Source: an uncultured Solobacterium sp. (GTDB taxonomy: Bacteria; Bacillota_I; Bacilli_A; Erysipelotrichales; Erysipelotrichaceae). Taken from it: 29,117 nt of DNA. Both the position numbers and the translations under genes were made by a program. The stretch spans positions 1 through 29,117 of the forward strand of contig UQPV01000036.1 in NCBI GenBank assembly GCA_900543035.1, read 5' to 3'. Under the pieces are notes generated by a model. The model did no database searches. It worked only from the letters and a program-made list of their open reading frames with translations, and had not been told where the DNA came from. Shown in pieces: positions 15,404 through 25,109 of the stretch (position 1 is its first letter; each line of letters opens with the position of its first letter).

Positions 15404-15621
15404 AATTGTATAATGATGAAAAGAACAAGATCAACACACGCAGGACGGATGAGGGATAATAACGATCGATCTGGCTGATGGATGCGGATGTCCTGCGAAT
15501 ATCATTTTTGACAAAACCGGCAGTGCGGAAGGCGCATGGTTTTTGGCGTATCGTTCCGGCTGTCTGCCCGATAATAGCGTAAATGGCATTAGCGATGCAT
15601 TCAGAATGAAGGGTGGTCAAC
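15404..15621 (+). promoter_or_regulatory. Promoter and long leader of glgCD
   Basis: A TATAAT at about 15409 with a poor -35 is the only convincing -10 here, giving an untranslated leader of about 200 nt. Inside it, CGCAGGAC (15439-15446) pairs with GTCCTGCG (15490-15497). A second small stem, TGCG...CGCA, is followed by TGG and five T residues (about 15523-15543) and looks like an attenuator. I match it to no known riboswitch. The whole region is non-coding on both strands as far as I can see. Confidence 0.35.
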
Positions 15622-16767
15622 ATGAAGAAGAACAAGATGATCGCAATGATCCTTGCAGGCGGACGCGGAACACGCCTGTATGAGCTGACGAAGAAGATTG
15701 CCAAGCCTGCCGTGTATTTCGGCGGGAAGTACCGCATCATCGATTTTCCCCTGAGCAACTGCGCCAATTCCGGCATCGATGTGGTCGGCGTCCTGACGCA
15801 GTATGAGAGCGTGCTGCTCAACTCGTATGCGGCAGCCGGACAGCGCTGGGGACTGGATTCCAATGACAGCGGCGTGTACGTGCTCCCTCCGCGCGAGAAA
15901 GAGGATGCGGCCTTTGCGGAATACCGCGGAACGGCGGATGCGATCTCTCAGAACATCGATTTTATCGATAATCAGGACCCGGACTATGTGCTCATTCTCT
16001 CGGGCGATCACATCTATAAGATGGATTATTCGAAGATGCTGGCATTCCACCGCGCACATGAGGCAGATGCGACGATTGCGGTGCTGCCGGTGCCGATGAA
16101 GGAAGCGAGCCGCTTCGGCATCATGAATACGGATGAAGAGGCGCGCATCATCGAGTTCGAGGAAAAGCCGGCGCAGCCAAAGAGCAACCTGGCTTCGATG
16201 GGCATCTATATCTTTAACTGGAAGCAGCTGCGCAGGATATTGAGCGCGGACATGAAAGATGAGCGTTCCAGCCATGATTTCGGAAAAGACATCATTCCAT
16301 CCATGCTGGCGGAAGGACGCCGGCTGTTCGCCTGGCGCTTTGAGGGATACTGGAAAGATGTTGGTACGGTGGATTCTCTGTGGGAGGCAAACATGGATCT
16401 GCTCGATCCCGATGATCCGCTCGATCTCAGCGATCCGTCATGGAAGATCTATACCGAAGACATCTCCACGGTGCCTCATTTCATCGGCAGGCAGGCGAAG
16501 CTTCGCCGGGCTTATGTCAATCAGGGCTGCGTGATCGAAGGCATGGTGGAAAACAGCGTGCTGTTCACCAATGTCAGCGTGGCGCAGGATGCGCGGATAT
16601 CGGATTCTGTGCTCATGCCCGATGTGGAGGTCGGACAGGGCGCGAAAGTCAGACGGTGCATCGTCATGGCAGGAGTGAAGATCGGCGCCGGTGCAGTCGT
16701 CGGTGATCCCGACAGCGAGCATATCGCGCTGATCAGCAAGAACGTGAGAGGTGAGTCAGATGTGTGA
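15622..16767 (+). CDS. glgC: Glucose-1-phosphate adenylyltransferase catalytic subunit GlgC
   Basis: A 381-residue enzyme that makes ADP-glucose from ATP and glucose-1-phosphate, the committed step of glycogen synthesis. The nucleotidyltransferase loop [18 protein letters not shown] is intact at residues 13-30. [22 protein letters not shown] with the metal-binding Asp, EFEEKP, and [18 protein letters not shown] follow in order. The C-terminal third is the left-handed beta-helix ([22 protein letters not shown]...). The ATG at 15622 follows GAAGGGTGG by about 7 nt; the in-frame GTG at 15613 lies within that site. The gene overlaps glgD by 8 bp. No glgA, glgB or glgP is nearby. Confidence 0.95.
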   Translation: MKKNKMIAMILAGGRGTRLYELTKKIAKPAVYFGGKYRIIDFPLSNCANSGIDVVGVLTQYESVLLNSYAAAGQRWGLDSNDSGVYVLPPREKEDAAFAEYRGTADAISQNIDFIDNQDPDYVLILSGDHIYKMDYSKMLAFHRAHEADATIAVLPVPMKEASRFGIMNTDEEARIIEFEEKPAQPKSNLASMGIYIFNWKQLRRILSADMKDERSSHDFGKDIIPSMLAEGRRLFAWRFEGYWKDVGTVDSLWEANMDLLDPDDPLDLSDPSWKIYTEDISTVPHFIGRQAKLRRAYVNQGCVIEGMVENSVLFTNVSVAQDARISDSVLMPDVEVGQGAKVRRCIVMAGVKIGAGAVVGDPDSEHIALISKNVRGESDV

Positions 16768-17875
16768 TGCATATGGAATCGTCAATTTCGAAAGCGCGAA
16801 CGTGCATGTGAAGGGCATGGGGGAATACCGCCCGGTCTCCGCGTTCTCTTATCTGGGACGCTACCGCCTGGTCGATTTTCCGCTCTCCAACATGAGCAAC
16901 AGCGGCATCGATCAGATCAAGGTGCTCGTGAAGAGCAATCCGCGTTCGCTGGTGGAGCATCTGGGCAATGGCCGGCAGTATAATCTGAATTCCAAGCGCG
17001 GCCGGCTGCAGATCATCCCGGCGATCAGCAGCGAAGGGGTCGATGTGAACAATACGGATATCTGTGCGATGCGCAGCATCCTGGAGCTGCTTGAGGCGAT
17101 GCCTCAGGAGTATGTGATCATCGCGCCGCCCAATATGGTATACCGCCAGGATCTGGATCAGCTGCTGCAGCAGCATCAGGCCAGCGGGGCGGATATCTCG
17201 GTATTGTATCAGAATGTGGACAATGCGAAGAGCGCGTATCTCAACTGTGATGTGCTGCGGCTGAACCGGCAGAAGGGCGTGCTGTCCATCGACCGCAACC
17301 GCGGCAACGCCAAGAACCGCTCGATCTCCCTGGAGACCTATGTCATGCGCAACACGCTGCTGATCACGCTGATCAAGCGGGCAGCAAACACGAGCATGAT
17401 GTACTGGCTGCGCGATGTCGTGAGCGAGGCGAGCGAAGAATATGACGTGCAGGGCATCGCCCACCGCGGCTATCTCGCCTGCATCAATGATTTTGACAGC
17501 TACTATCATGCCAACATGGATCTGCTGGATTACAGCAAGGGCGATGATCTGCTGCATCAGAGCTGGCCGTTCTATACCCGGACCAATGACTCCTGCCCGA
17601 CGCAGTATGGCGATGAGGTGATGGTGAATGAGAGCATCGTCTCCAATGGCTGCAAGATCCGCGGAACGGTGGAAAAGAGCGTCATCGGCCGCGGCGTCGT
17701 GGTGGAGGAAGGCGCTGTGGTGCGCGGCTGTGTGATCCTGCCGGGCGTCTATATCGGCAAAGGGGTCCATGTGGAGAATGCGGTCGTGGATAAGAAGGCG
17801 CGGATCATCCACCGCAAAGAGATCCTCGGCATGCCGGAGCATCCGCTCTACGTTCGCCGAAGGGATCAGATCTGA
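16760..17875 (+). CDS. glgD: Glucose-1-phosphate adenylyltransferase subunit GlgD
   Basis: A 371-residue GlgC paralogue of the Firmicute GlgD type. The N-terminus starts at [10 protein letters not shown] and lacks the GGxGTRL nucleotide loop. The later [16 protein letters not shown], the [22 protein letters not shown] segment and the beta-helix ([26 protein letters not shown]) are kept. In known systems GlgD is largely non-catalytic by itself and modulates or activates GlgC in a heterotetramer. AGAGGTGA lies just upstream of the ATG at 16760, which I prefer to the GTG at 16751. It overlaps glgC by 8 bp and ends at a hairpin terminator 5 nt downstream. Confidence 0.93.
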   Translation: MCDAYGIVNFESANVHVKGMGEYRPVSAFSYLGRYRLVDFPLSNMSNSGIDQIKVLVKSNPRSLVEHLGNGRQYNLNSKRGRLQIIPAISSEGVDVNNTDICAMRSILELLEAMPQEYVIIAPPNMVYRQDLDQLLQQHQASGADISVLYQNVDNAKSAYLNCDVLRLNRQKGVLSIDRNRGNAKNRSISLETYVMRNTLLITLIKRAANTSMMYWLRDVVSEASEEYDVQGIAHRGYLACINDFDSYYHANMDLLDYSKGDDLLHQSWPFYTRTNDSCPTQYGDEVMVNESIVSNGCKIRGTVEKSVIGRGVVVEEGAVVRGCVILPGVYIGKGVHVENAVVDKKARIIHRKEILGMPEHPLYVRRRDQI

Positions 17876-17879
17876 CGAT

Positions 17880-17926
17880 AAGGGTGTAAATTTCTGTATG
17901 ACAAATATGGAAATTTATGCCCTTTT
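17880..17926 (+). terminator. Terminator of glgCD
   Basis: AAGGG and TAAATTTC (17880-17894) pair with GAAATTTA and CCCTT (17910-17924), interrupted by a TG/TG mismatch, followed by TTATC. A long stem with a T-rich tail. Confidence 0.65.
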
Positions 17927-18045
17927 ATCGTGTTTTACGGTTCTTTGAAACAGGTTTCAGCAGTTCAACAAATGAAACTTTATATAGACGAAACCAGGGG
18001 AAAGCGGTATCATAGTAAATGAGAAGGAGAAGAAAGGAGCTAGGA

Positions 18046-21000
18046 ATGAAGAAGCAAAGAAAAGACTGGAAACGGATTTCCGCCAGTGCGCTGTTGGCTG
18101 GAACCATGGTCCTGAGCAATCTGGGCACCGTGATCCCTGTACAGGCCAGCGATACCGGCGTGAGCGTGCAGGATGCGGGCGAGAACCTGAGCGATCTTGA
18201 ACCGGCCGCTTGGTCCAATCCGATCGTGCAGAGCTATGAAGCGGACATGGAACATCCATGGAAGCTGACGAGCGGAAGCCGTTTCATCATCGAAGCAACA
18301 CAGGAAAATGTAGAGAATGATCGTCTGGCAGAAGTCGTCAAGCTGGTCAATTCCGAGTTTGCGGACAAGGAGATCGTCTCCGCTGAGCCGTTTACGATGG
18401 TTTATGGGATGAGAGAAGACATGACGCCGGCCGATGTGCTCATCGTGCTGGACACGGAGAACCCGATCTGTGAGGAATCCGACAGCGACGAAGCATACCG
18501 GATCGAGATCGGCGACAATGGCGCGGTGCTGACCGCAGCCAGCGAAAATGCCGTCATGTATGGCCTGCGTACGATCCAGACCATGATGATCAGCAATGGC
18601 AATCTCGTTTATGGTACGATCATTGATTATCCGGATGTGGCGGAGCGCCGCCTGCACGTCGACTGCGCGCGCAAGTACATCAGCAAAGACTGGTTCATCC
18701 GTCAGATCCGCGAGATGTCTTACATGAAGATGAACACACTGCAGATGCATTTCTCCGAGAACCTCGGATTCCGCATCGAGTGTGAGACGGACCCTTCGAT
18801 CGTGTCGGATGAATATCTGACCAAGGAAGAGGTGCGTGAGATCCTCGCAGAAGCGAAGAAGTACGGCATCAATGTGATCCCGTCCTTTGACAGTCCGGGA
18901 CATGTCGATCAGATCCTGAGGGCACATCCGGAGTATGGACAGGTCGACATCTATGGAAATCATTATGCGTCCGGTCTCGACGTCACCAACCCGGAGGCGG
19001 TCGAATACATGAAGAGCCTGTATAAAGAGTATATGGAGCTGTTTGAAGGCTGCACCGATTTCCATATCGGCGGCGACGAGTACATGGAGTTTGACCGTGC
19101 GCCGTTCACCACGCAGTATCAGCGTGTGCTGGACAACTATGCCCAGGAAAAATGGGGCGCGGGCTATACCTGGAAAGACGCCATCGCCAATTACATCAAT
19201 GAGATCGCTGAATTCGTGCATGAGGGCGGATTTACCCCGCGTATCTTCAATGACGGCGTATACTATGGAGAGAATTCCTCCACGCCGCAGAGGATCGACA
19301 TGCATGATTACATCGGCATCGATTACTGGTCACAGATGGGCTGGAACCGCAGCATCTCCACGCTGCAGATCCTGCGCAATCATGGATTTGACACATTCTA
19401 CAACTTCAACTCAAGTTATTTCTACTATGTGCTGAGAAACGATATGCCGACCGATGGACGTGATCAGGCTTCGTTCGATGTGCTGAACCAGGACCGCAAC
19501 ATCTTTGAAAACTGGACGCCGGGACAGTTCCCATCCGCATCGCATGTGGACAACACCGTTCCGGATGATTCGGATTTCATCGCCGGCGTCAGCATGGGCA
19601 TCTGGTGCGATAACCCGGATATCGTTACAGAAGACCGGATCGCGGAGGATATCGCCGATGAGATGCGTGCGCTGGCATCCAAGTCATGGAACACATCAAG
19701 CAGCGATATCGTTACCTTCGATGAATTCCAGGATAACTACACGAAGCTGGGACATGCGGCCGGATACGAAAAAGGATCCACGCTGCCTGATGCAGGTGAG
19801 ATCCAGGAAAGCGACAGCATGGGCAAGGTGACGATGAATTATGTCAGCGATACCGGCAAAGTGCTGAAAGATCCTGTCGTCCGTTATGGAAAGCTGGATG
19901 AGAGCTACTCCTTCACCGCAGATGAGATCTACGGTTATCGTCTGGTTTCAGAAGGCACGGTAAGCGGCACTTACAGCGAAGAAGGAGCGGAATACACCTT
20001 CACGTATACGCTGGATACAGATAAGAGCGAGCTGCAGAGCAGGCTGGACAACGTGATCGCGCAGGACAGCTGCATCGCAGAGACTTATGGTGAATATGCG
20101 GCAGCCATCGCCGCGGGCAAAGTGGTGAACGATGATGAGATGAGCGAGCAGACCGCGATCGATGAGGCAGTGAACGCCATCGATGAAGCAAGTGCCAAGC
20201 TCGTTTCCCTGGCTGATTTCGCCCTCTATGTCGAAACGCAGTATCCGCTGGAGGATACCGGTTATTCATCTGGTTACAGTGCATATCAGAGCGCAGTAGC
20301 CGATGCCAAGGAGATCCTGTATGGAGACAGCAGCGCTGAGCAGAAGGCGCAGGCGCTCGCTGATATCGAGGATGCCAAGTCCGCGCTGATGAAGCCGGAT
20401 GGCAACACGCCGCAGATCACGGCGTCCAAGCCGGCATATACGTATTATGCGCTGAGCAACATGATCGATGGCAACACGTCCACCAAGTTCTGGGCGGACG
20501 GCAATCAGATCGCTGGTGAGCACATCACCTTCACGTTCCCGGAAACGGTGAACATGAGCGAGGTCCGCATCGTGCAGCCAAGCGATGTCGGTGCCGATGT
20601 CATCAACGGCGCTGATGTGCAGGTCGCCGGCGACGATGGAGAATGGGTCACGGTCGGCCACATGAGCAGCGACAGCCTGGACTCCACCTTTGAATTTGAA
20701 CAGATGCCGGTCAAGCAGGTACGTATCCTGATCACTGAGGACAAGGGAAACTGGTATCAGATCTCCGAAGTGTATTTCACTTATGAACAGATCGAAGAAG
20801 ACTCCACGCTGAAGGATCTGATCCTGGAAGCGGAGCAGACCGATATTTCTGATAAGGATCCGGCCAAGGTGCAGAACATGATCTCCGCGCTGATCGAAGC
20901 GCAGAAAGTATATGCATCCGGCTCTTCTGACACTGAGCAGGTCATCGCAAGCCTGCGCGGCGCGCTGGATGAGCTGACGATCACGCAGCCGGCCAGCGAT

Positions 21001-22191
21001 GCGGCGGTCCAGGCATTGCAGAACATGGTCGAGAAGGCCGTTGCCCTGGGATCTGAGGATGCGGCGCTGAATGAAGCCATCGCCAACGCACAGGCCGTGC
21101 TGGCCAAGGAAACACCGACCACGACCGAGGTCGTGACCGCACTGCTCGATCTGAGCGAAGCGATGCAGGCGCTGAATACGGATGAAAGCACGGATGCCTT
21201 GAGAGAAGACGTCCAGGCGACGATCGACTTCATCAATGAGAACATCCTGACCAACGTAGAAGGACTCCGTCCAGGTAAGGTAGAGGCGCTGAGAGATGCG
21301 GTCGAAGCTGCACAGACACTGGTTGATAATCCTAAAGCAACCGCCGATGAGCTGAAGGCAGCGAATGAAGCGATGAGCAAGGCGGCCCAGGAGCTGTGGG
21401 AGATCGTATCCAAGGCTGAACTGGAAGATATGATCGAAGCCGCAAAGAGCTATCTGAGCAAAGAGTATACTCAGGCCAGCAAGGATGCGCTGCAGGCGGC
21501 GATCGACGCGGCACAGGCCGTGGCAGACAATGAAGATGCCACGACGGCAGAAGTGACCGGCGCCATCATGAACCTGAGCGATGCGATCGCTGCGCTGGAG
21601 AGCGAAGCGCTGGATAAGTCCGCGCTGCAGTTTGAGATCGATATCGTCAAAGAGATGATCGAAAACATCGATGATTATATCCCGTCCACCGTTGCGGGCC
21701 TGCAGGACAAGCTGGCTCAGGCTGAAGAAGTCCTGGCAAACGCGACGACGCAGAAAGAGATCGATGATGCCAGCAGCATGCTGCTGGAGGCAAGGCTGAA
21801 CGCAAGGACGAAGGCCGACAAGACCGCGCTGAACGAGGTGCTTGCCCGCGCGGCCGCGCTGGATCTCAGCCTGTATGACGAAGCGGACGTTGAAGCGCTG
21901 AATGCGATCCTGACCAGAGCGAAGACCATCAGTGATGATCCATATGCGACACAGGATACCGTGGATGCGATCGTGGAAGAGCTCAACGCTGAACTGGATG
22001 CGCTGAAGCCGGCGGAAGGCACATCTGCATCGGATGTGACCGCGGAAGGCAGCGCTGATTCTCCGGATCGTGCCGATACGGCAGAAACGGGAACCAGAAG
22101 CGGCATGGGCGCGCTGCTTGCCATGATGGCCCTGTCCGGCGGAATGATGATCATTCCAGGCCTGCGCAGGAGAAAGAGCGAAGAGCAGTAA
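18046..22191 (+). CDS. Secreted multidomain GH20 beta-N-acetylhexosaminidase
   Basis: A 1381-residue exported glycosidase releasing terminal beta-linked GlcNAc/GalNAc, probably from host mucin or milk-type glycans. A signal peptide occupies residues 1-32, with cleavage after VQA. A GH20b-like domain spans about 60-190 and the catalytic barrel about 195-540, with the Asp-Glu pair in FHIGGDEYMEF at Asp344/Glu345. A MucBP-like domain (VTMNYVSDTGKVLKD...) lies at about 592-652. A helical FIVAR-like repeat follows, then an F5/8C (CBM32-like) sugar-binding domain at about 790-916. About six further FIVAR-like repeats cover 917-1335. The C-terminus has a hydrophobic segment (1354-1372) and an RRRK tail, but TAETG replaces LPxTG. 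AAAGGAG lies 6 nt before the ATG at 18046, choosing it over 18019. No firm promoter is seen; repeated GAAAC/GTTTC elements lie at 17948-18000. Confidence 0.92.
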   Translation: MKKQRKDWKRISASALLAGTMVLSNLGTVIPVQASDTGVSVQDAGENLSDLEPAAWSNPIVQSYEADMEHPWKLTSGSRFIIEATQENVENDRLAEVVKLVNSEFADKEIVSAEPFTMVYGMREDMTPADVLIVLDTENPICEESDSDEAYRIEIGDNGAVLTAASENAVMYGLRTIQTMMISNGNLVYGTIIDYPDVAERRLHVDCARKYISKDWFIRQIREMSYMKMNTLQMHFSENLGFRIECETDPSIVSDEYLTKEEVREILAEAKKYGINVIPSFDSPGHVDQILRAHPEYGQVDIYGNHYASGLDVTNPEAVEYMKSLYKEYMELFEGCTDFHIGGDEYMEFDRAPFTTQYQRVLDNYAQEKWGAGYTWKDAIANYINEIAEFVHEGGFTPRIFNDGVYYGENSSTPQRIDMHDYIGIDYWSQMGWNRSISTLQILRNHGFDTFYNFNSSYFYYVLRNDMPTDGRDQASFDVLNQDRNIFENWTPGQFPSASHVDNTVPDDSDFIAGVSMGIWCDNPDIVTEDRIAEDIADEMRALASKSWNTSSSDIVTFDEFQDNYTKLGHAAGYEKGSTLPDAGEIQESDSMGKVTMNYVSDTGKVLKDPVVRYGKLDESYSFTADEIYGYRLVSEGTVSGTYSEEGAEYTFTYTLDTDKSELQSRLDNVIAQDSCIAETYGEYAAAIAAGKVVNDDEMSEQTAIDEAVNAIDEASAKLVSLADFALYVETQYPLEDTGYSSGYSAYQSAVADAKEILYGDSSAEQKAQALADIEDAKSALMKPDGNTPQITASKPAYTYYALSNMIDGNTSTKFWADGNQIAGEHITFTFPETVNMSEVRIVQPSDVGADVINGADVQVAGDDGEWVTVGHMSSDSLDSTFEFEQMPVKQVRILITEDKGNWYQISEVYFTYEQIEEDSTLKDLILEAEQTDISDKDPAKVQNMISALIEAQKVYASGSSDTEQVIASLRGALDELTITQPASDAAVQALQNMVEKAVALGSEDAALNEAIANAQAVLAKETPTTTEVVTALLDLSEAMQALNTDESTDALREDVQATIDFINENILTNVEGLRPGKVEALRDAVEAAQTLVDNPKATADELKAANEAMSKAAQELWEIVSKAELEDMIEAAKSYLSKEYTQASKDALQAAIDAAQAVADNEDATTAEVTGAIMNLSDAIAALESEALDKSALQFEIDIVKEMIENIDDYIPSTVAGLQDKLAQAEEVLANATTQKEIDDASSMLLEARLNARTKADKTALNEVLARAAALDLSLYDEADVEALNAILTRAKTISDDPYATQDTVDAIVEELNAELDALKPAEGTSASDVTAEGSADSPDRADTAETGTRSGMGALLAMMALSGGMMIIPGLRRRKSEEQ

Positions 22192-22206
22192 TCAAATGCA
22201 ATGAAG

Positions 22207-22238
22207 AGAAGTGTCTGAACGCAGGCACTTCTTTTTTA
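22207..22238 (+). terminator. Terminator of the hexosaminidase gene
   Basis: AGAAGTGTCTG (22207-22217) pairs with CAGGCACTTCT (22222-22232) through one G-T wobble, followed by a run of T. A strong, standard intrinsic terminator. Confidence 0.85.
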
Positions 22239-22268
22239 TGGAAAATGATGTGAAAATACACTTTATGG

Positions 22269-22328
22269 TTGACCATCAAGGCAAAAGGCATATAATGGTT
22301 AAGAGTGTTAACAGTTAATCTGCTTAAC
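22269..22328 (+). promoter_or_regulatory. Promoter and clustered TTAA operator of the MarR operon
   Basis: TTGACC (22269-22274), a 16-nt spacer and TATAAT (22291-22296). Directly downstream come GTTAAG (22298-22303), the palindrome GTTAAC (22307-22312), AGTTAA (22313-22318) and CTTAAC (22323-22328). The outer pair forms an inverted repeat around the central palindrome. MarR proteins usually bind such imperfect TTAA-rich palindromes, so this is the expected site of self-repression covering the transcription start. Confidence 0.7.
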
Positions 22329-22344
22329 TGACAGAGGTGATGAG

Positions 22345-22833
22345 ATGAACGAACAGAAGGTCGTGCAGGAGATCCTGTACATGCTCTACCTGTTTCAGAA
22401 GGAAAACGGGACGATGTTGAAGGCCAGGCCGAAGCCGGAGGAGATGAATCACCGGGAGATCATGGTGCTGCAGGCGATCTGCCGCATGCATCCGGATGGC
22501 ACGCCGGTGAAGATGAGCGACCTCAGCGCCTTTTTCCAGGTGACGCCGGCCGCGGTATCGCAGACGATCCGCGCGTTCGAACGAAAAGAATGGGTGGAGC
22601 GGGTGCGTCCGGAGCATGACCGGCGGACAGTCTACATCCGGGTCAGCGAAAAGGCGCGTGCGCATATGCAGGAATGCATGGATCAGATGCAGAGCAATCT
22701 GCAGTCGTTCGTCGCACAGCTGGGAGAGGAGGATGCCGCCGCCATGGTGCGCATCCTGAAAAAAGCGATTGACTTTTACCGCGATCATCACGACCGTGAA
22801 CAGACAAAACTGGAAGGAGAATCAGAATGCTGA
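22345..22833 (+). CDS. MarR-family transcriptional regulator
   Basis: A 162-residue winged-helix regulator. The helix-turn-helix is in VKMSDLSAFFQVTPAAVSQTIRAFERKEWVER, followed by the wing with RPEHDRRTVYIRVSEKA; the DRR motif is diagnostic of MarR. The terminal helices provide the dimer interface. AGAGGTGAT precedes the ATG. The stop overlaps the first ABC exporter gene by 7 bp, and an operator-like TTAA cluster covers the region just after the promoter. It is therefore very probably an autorepressor of this exporter operon, released by a ligand that the pump may export. The ligand is unknown. Confidence 0.9.
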   Translation: MNEQKVVQEILYMLYLFQKENGTMLKARPKPEEMNHREIMVLQAICRMHPDGTPVKMSDLSAFFQVTPAAVSQTIRAFERKEWVERVRPEHDRRTVYIRVSEKARAHMQECMDQMQSNLQSFVAQLGEEDAAAMVRILKKAIDFYRDHHDREQTKLEGESEC

Positions 22834-25109
22834 AACTGAGACGTTATCTGAAGCCGTTTGCCGTTTCCATCCTTGCCATCATCGTCCTGCTTTTCGCGCA
22901 GGCGATGTGTGAGCTGACGATGCCGGACTACATGTCCAACATCGTCAATGTCGGCATCAATGCCAACGGTATCGAAGACGGCGTGCCGGAGGCGATCCGT
23001 GAGCAAGAATATGAGAAACTGTCAGTATTCATGGATGAACAGCAGCAACAGCTGTTTGAGGAACATTATGAAAAAGTGAGCCCGTCTGCGGCAGACAGCG
23101 AGCAGACCGCGCGATATCCGCTGCTGAGCGAAGAAACGCTGTATATCCTGGAACCGGTGGATGAGGAACAGCGTGCGGCGCTCAACCTCGCTTTATCAGA
23201 TGCAGAGCTGTGCGTGAGCGGCGTCAATGAGATGGAGAAGACGCTGCAGGAAGCGATGAACGATCCCCAGAAGGCAGAGGCGCTTTCTGCAGAACAGCAG
23301 CAGATGCTGGCGATGATGCAGAGCATGCCGCAAGGCACATCACTGAGCGATGTGCTCAGCCAGCTTCCCCAGGAGCAGATCGATCAGATCAAAGCAGAGA
23401 TGACAAAGCTGAGCGACGCCATGGGACAAAGCAGCGCCGATACGGCCAATGCGCAATATATCAGAGGCGAATACGAGGCGATCGGCATGGATGTGGATGC
23501 CATCCAGTATTCTTATCTGTTTACCAATGGTGCGCTGATGCTGGCATTGGCGCTGGGATCCGCCGCCGCTGCGGTCACCATAGGCTTCCTCGCTTCGCGG
23601 ATCGCGGCCGGGATGTCGCGGAATCTGCGCCGCGATGTCTTCGCCAAGGTCGAGAAGTTTTCCCTGGCTGAATTCAGCCGGTTCTCGACCAATACGCTGC
23701 TGACGAGGACGACTGGCGACATCCAGCAGATCCAGATGGTCATGGTCATGATGCTGCGCATGGTCATCTATGCGCCCATCATCGGGATCGGCGCATTGCT
23801 CAAGGTGCTGAATTCTGACGCGGACATGACGTGGATCGTCGCGCTGGTCATCATCGTGATCATCGGCATCATGGGCAGTGCGTTTGCGATCGTCCTGCCG
23901 AAGTTCAGGATCACCCAGAAGCTGATGGACCGGCTCAATGCGGTCGTCCGTGAGTTCCTGGACGGTATGCCGGTCATCCGTGCCTTCAACAACCAGAAGA
24001 TCGAAGAGGGCAAATTTGAGAAAGCAAACCGCGACATCATGAAGAACCTGTTGTTTGTCGGACGGTCGATGGGCCTGCTCATGCCGCTCATCATGCTGGT
24101 CATGAACTGCACCTCGATCCTGATCGTCTGGGTCGGATCACATCAGGTGGACGCCGGCGTGATGCAGATCGGCGATATGATGGCGTATATGCAGTATACG
24201 ATGCAGATCATCATGGCGTTCATGATGATCACGATGATGTCGATCATGCTGCCGCGTGCATCGGTTGCGGCAGGACGCATCAATGAAGTGCTGAACACCG
24301 AGCCGTCCATCCAGGATCCCAGTCAGCCGCAGGCGTTTGATGAGTCCAAGAAGGGAATGGTGGAATTCCGCCATGTGTCTTTCCGCTATCCAGGCGCCGA
24401 GGAGGATGTGCTCCATGATCTGAGCTTTACGGCCGAGAGCGGATCGACCACGGCCTTCATCGGCAGCACCGGCAGCGGCAAGTCGACGCTGATCAATCTG
24501 GTGCCGCGCTTCTTCGACGTCAGCGAGGGAGAGATCCTCGTGGACGGCGTGGATGTGCGCAATGTCGCACAGCATGATCTGCGCGAGCGCATCGGATATG
24601 TGCCGCAGAAGGGCTATCTGTTCAACGGCACCATTGAAAGCAACCTGCGTTATGCGAAAGAAGATGCCAGTGAAGAAGACCTTCGCGAGGCTGCCCAGAC
24701 AGCACAGGCGATGGAATTCATCGAGGGCAAGCCAAAGGGCTTCCAGACAGAGATCGCACAGGGCGGAACGAATGTCTCCGGCGGTCAGCGGCAGCGTCTG
24801 TCCATTGCCCGCGCGCTGGTGAAGAAGCCGGAGATCTTTATCTTTGATGATACGTTCTCCGCCTTGGATTTCAAGACGGATGCCAGCCTGCGAAAGGCGC
24901 TGGGTGAGCTGTGCGAGCAGACGAAGTGCACGGTGCTGCTCGTGGCACAGCGCATCTCCAGCATCATGCATGCGGACCGCATCGTCGTGCTGGATCAGGG
25001 CGCGATCGTCGGCATCGGCACCCATGAGGAACTGATGGATTCCTGTGATGTATACCGCGAGATCGCGTTCAGTCAGCTGTCAAAGGAGGAACTTGGTCAT
25101 GAGCAGTAA
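22827..25109 (+). CDS. Heterodimeric ABC exporter subunit, degenerate ATP site
   Basis: A 760-residue half-transporter: membrane domain then nucleotide-binding domain. Between the first helix (about 13-32) and the second (about 232-258) lies an unusually long, hydrophilic, probably extracellular loop of about 190 residues, rich in Glu and Gln. Walker A is STGSGKST (548-554 region), the signature is VSGGQ (650-654) and Walker B is IFIFDDTFSALD. The catalytic Glu is Asp675, as in the degenerate site of heterodimeric exporters such as TM287/288. AAGGAG lies 8 nt before the ATG. It overlaps both neighbours. With the next gene it should form a drug- or peptide-type export pump in the membrane. Confidence 0.92.
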   Translation: MLKLRRYLKPFAVSILAIIVLLFAQAMCELTMPDYMSNIVNVGINANGIEDGVPEAIREQEYEKLSVFMDEQQQQLFEEHYEKVSPSAADSEQTARYPLLSEETLYILEPVDEEQRAALNLALSDAELCVSGVNEMEKTLQEAMNDPQKAEALSAEQQQMLAMMQSMPQGTSLSDVLSQLPQEQIDQIKAEMTKLSDAMGQSSADTANAQYIRGEYEAIGMDVDAIQYSYLFTNGALMLALALGSAAAAVTIGFLASRIAAGMSRNLRRDVFAKVEKFSLAEFSRFSTNTLLTRTTGDIQQIQMVMVMMLRMVIYAPIIGIGALLKVLNSDADMTWIVALVIIVIIGIMGSAFAIVLPKFRITQKLMDRLNAVVREFLDGMPVIRAFNNQKIEEGKFEKANRDIMKNLLFVGRSMGLLMPLIMLVMNCTSILIVWVGSHQVDAGVMQIGDMMAYMQYTMQIIMAFMMITMMSIMLPRASVAAGRINEVLNTEPSIQDPSQPQAFDESKKGMVEFRHVSFRYPGAEEDVLHDLSFTAESGSTTAFIGSTGSGKSTLINLVPRFFDVSEGEILVDGVDVRNVAQHDLRERIGYVPQKGYLFNGTIESNLRYAKEDASEEDLREAAQTAQAMEFIEGKPKGFQTEIAQGGTNVSGGQRQRLSIARALVKKPEIFIFDDTFSALDFKTDASLRKALGELCEQTKCTVLLVAQRISSIMHADRIVVLDQGAIVGIGTHEELMDSCDVYREIAFSQLSKEELGHEQ

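Noticed and set aside
16733..17842. Long minus-strand open frame opposite glgD (369 codons)
   Set aside because: It is the antisense shadow of glgD with the His/Asp/Ile-rich composition of such frames.
20781..22154. Several Ser/Ala-rich minus-strand frames opposite the FIVAR repeats
   Set aside because: Low-complexity reverse reading of the Ala/Glu/Asp-rich helical repeats; not independent genes.
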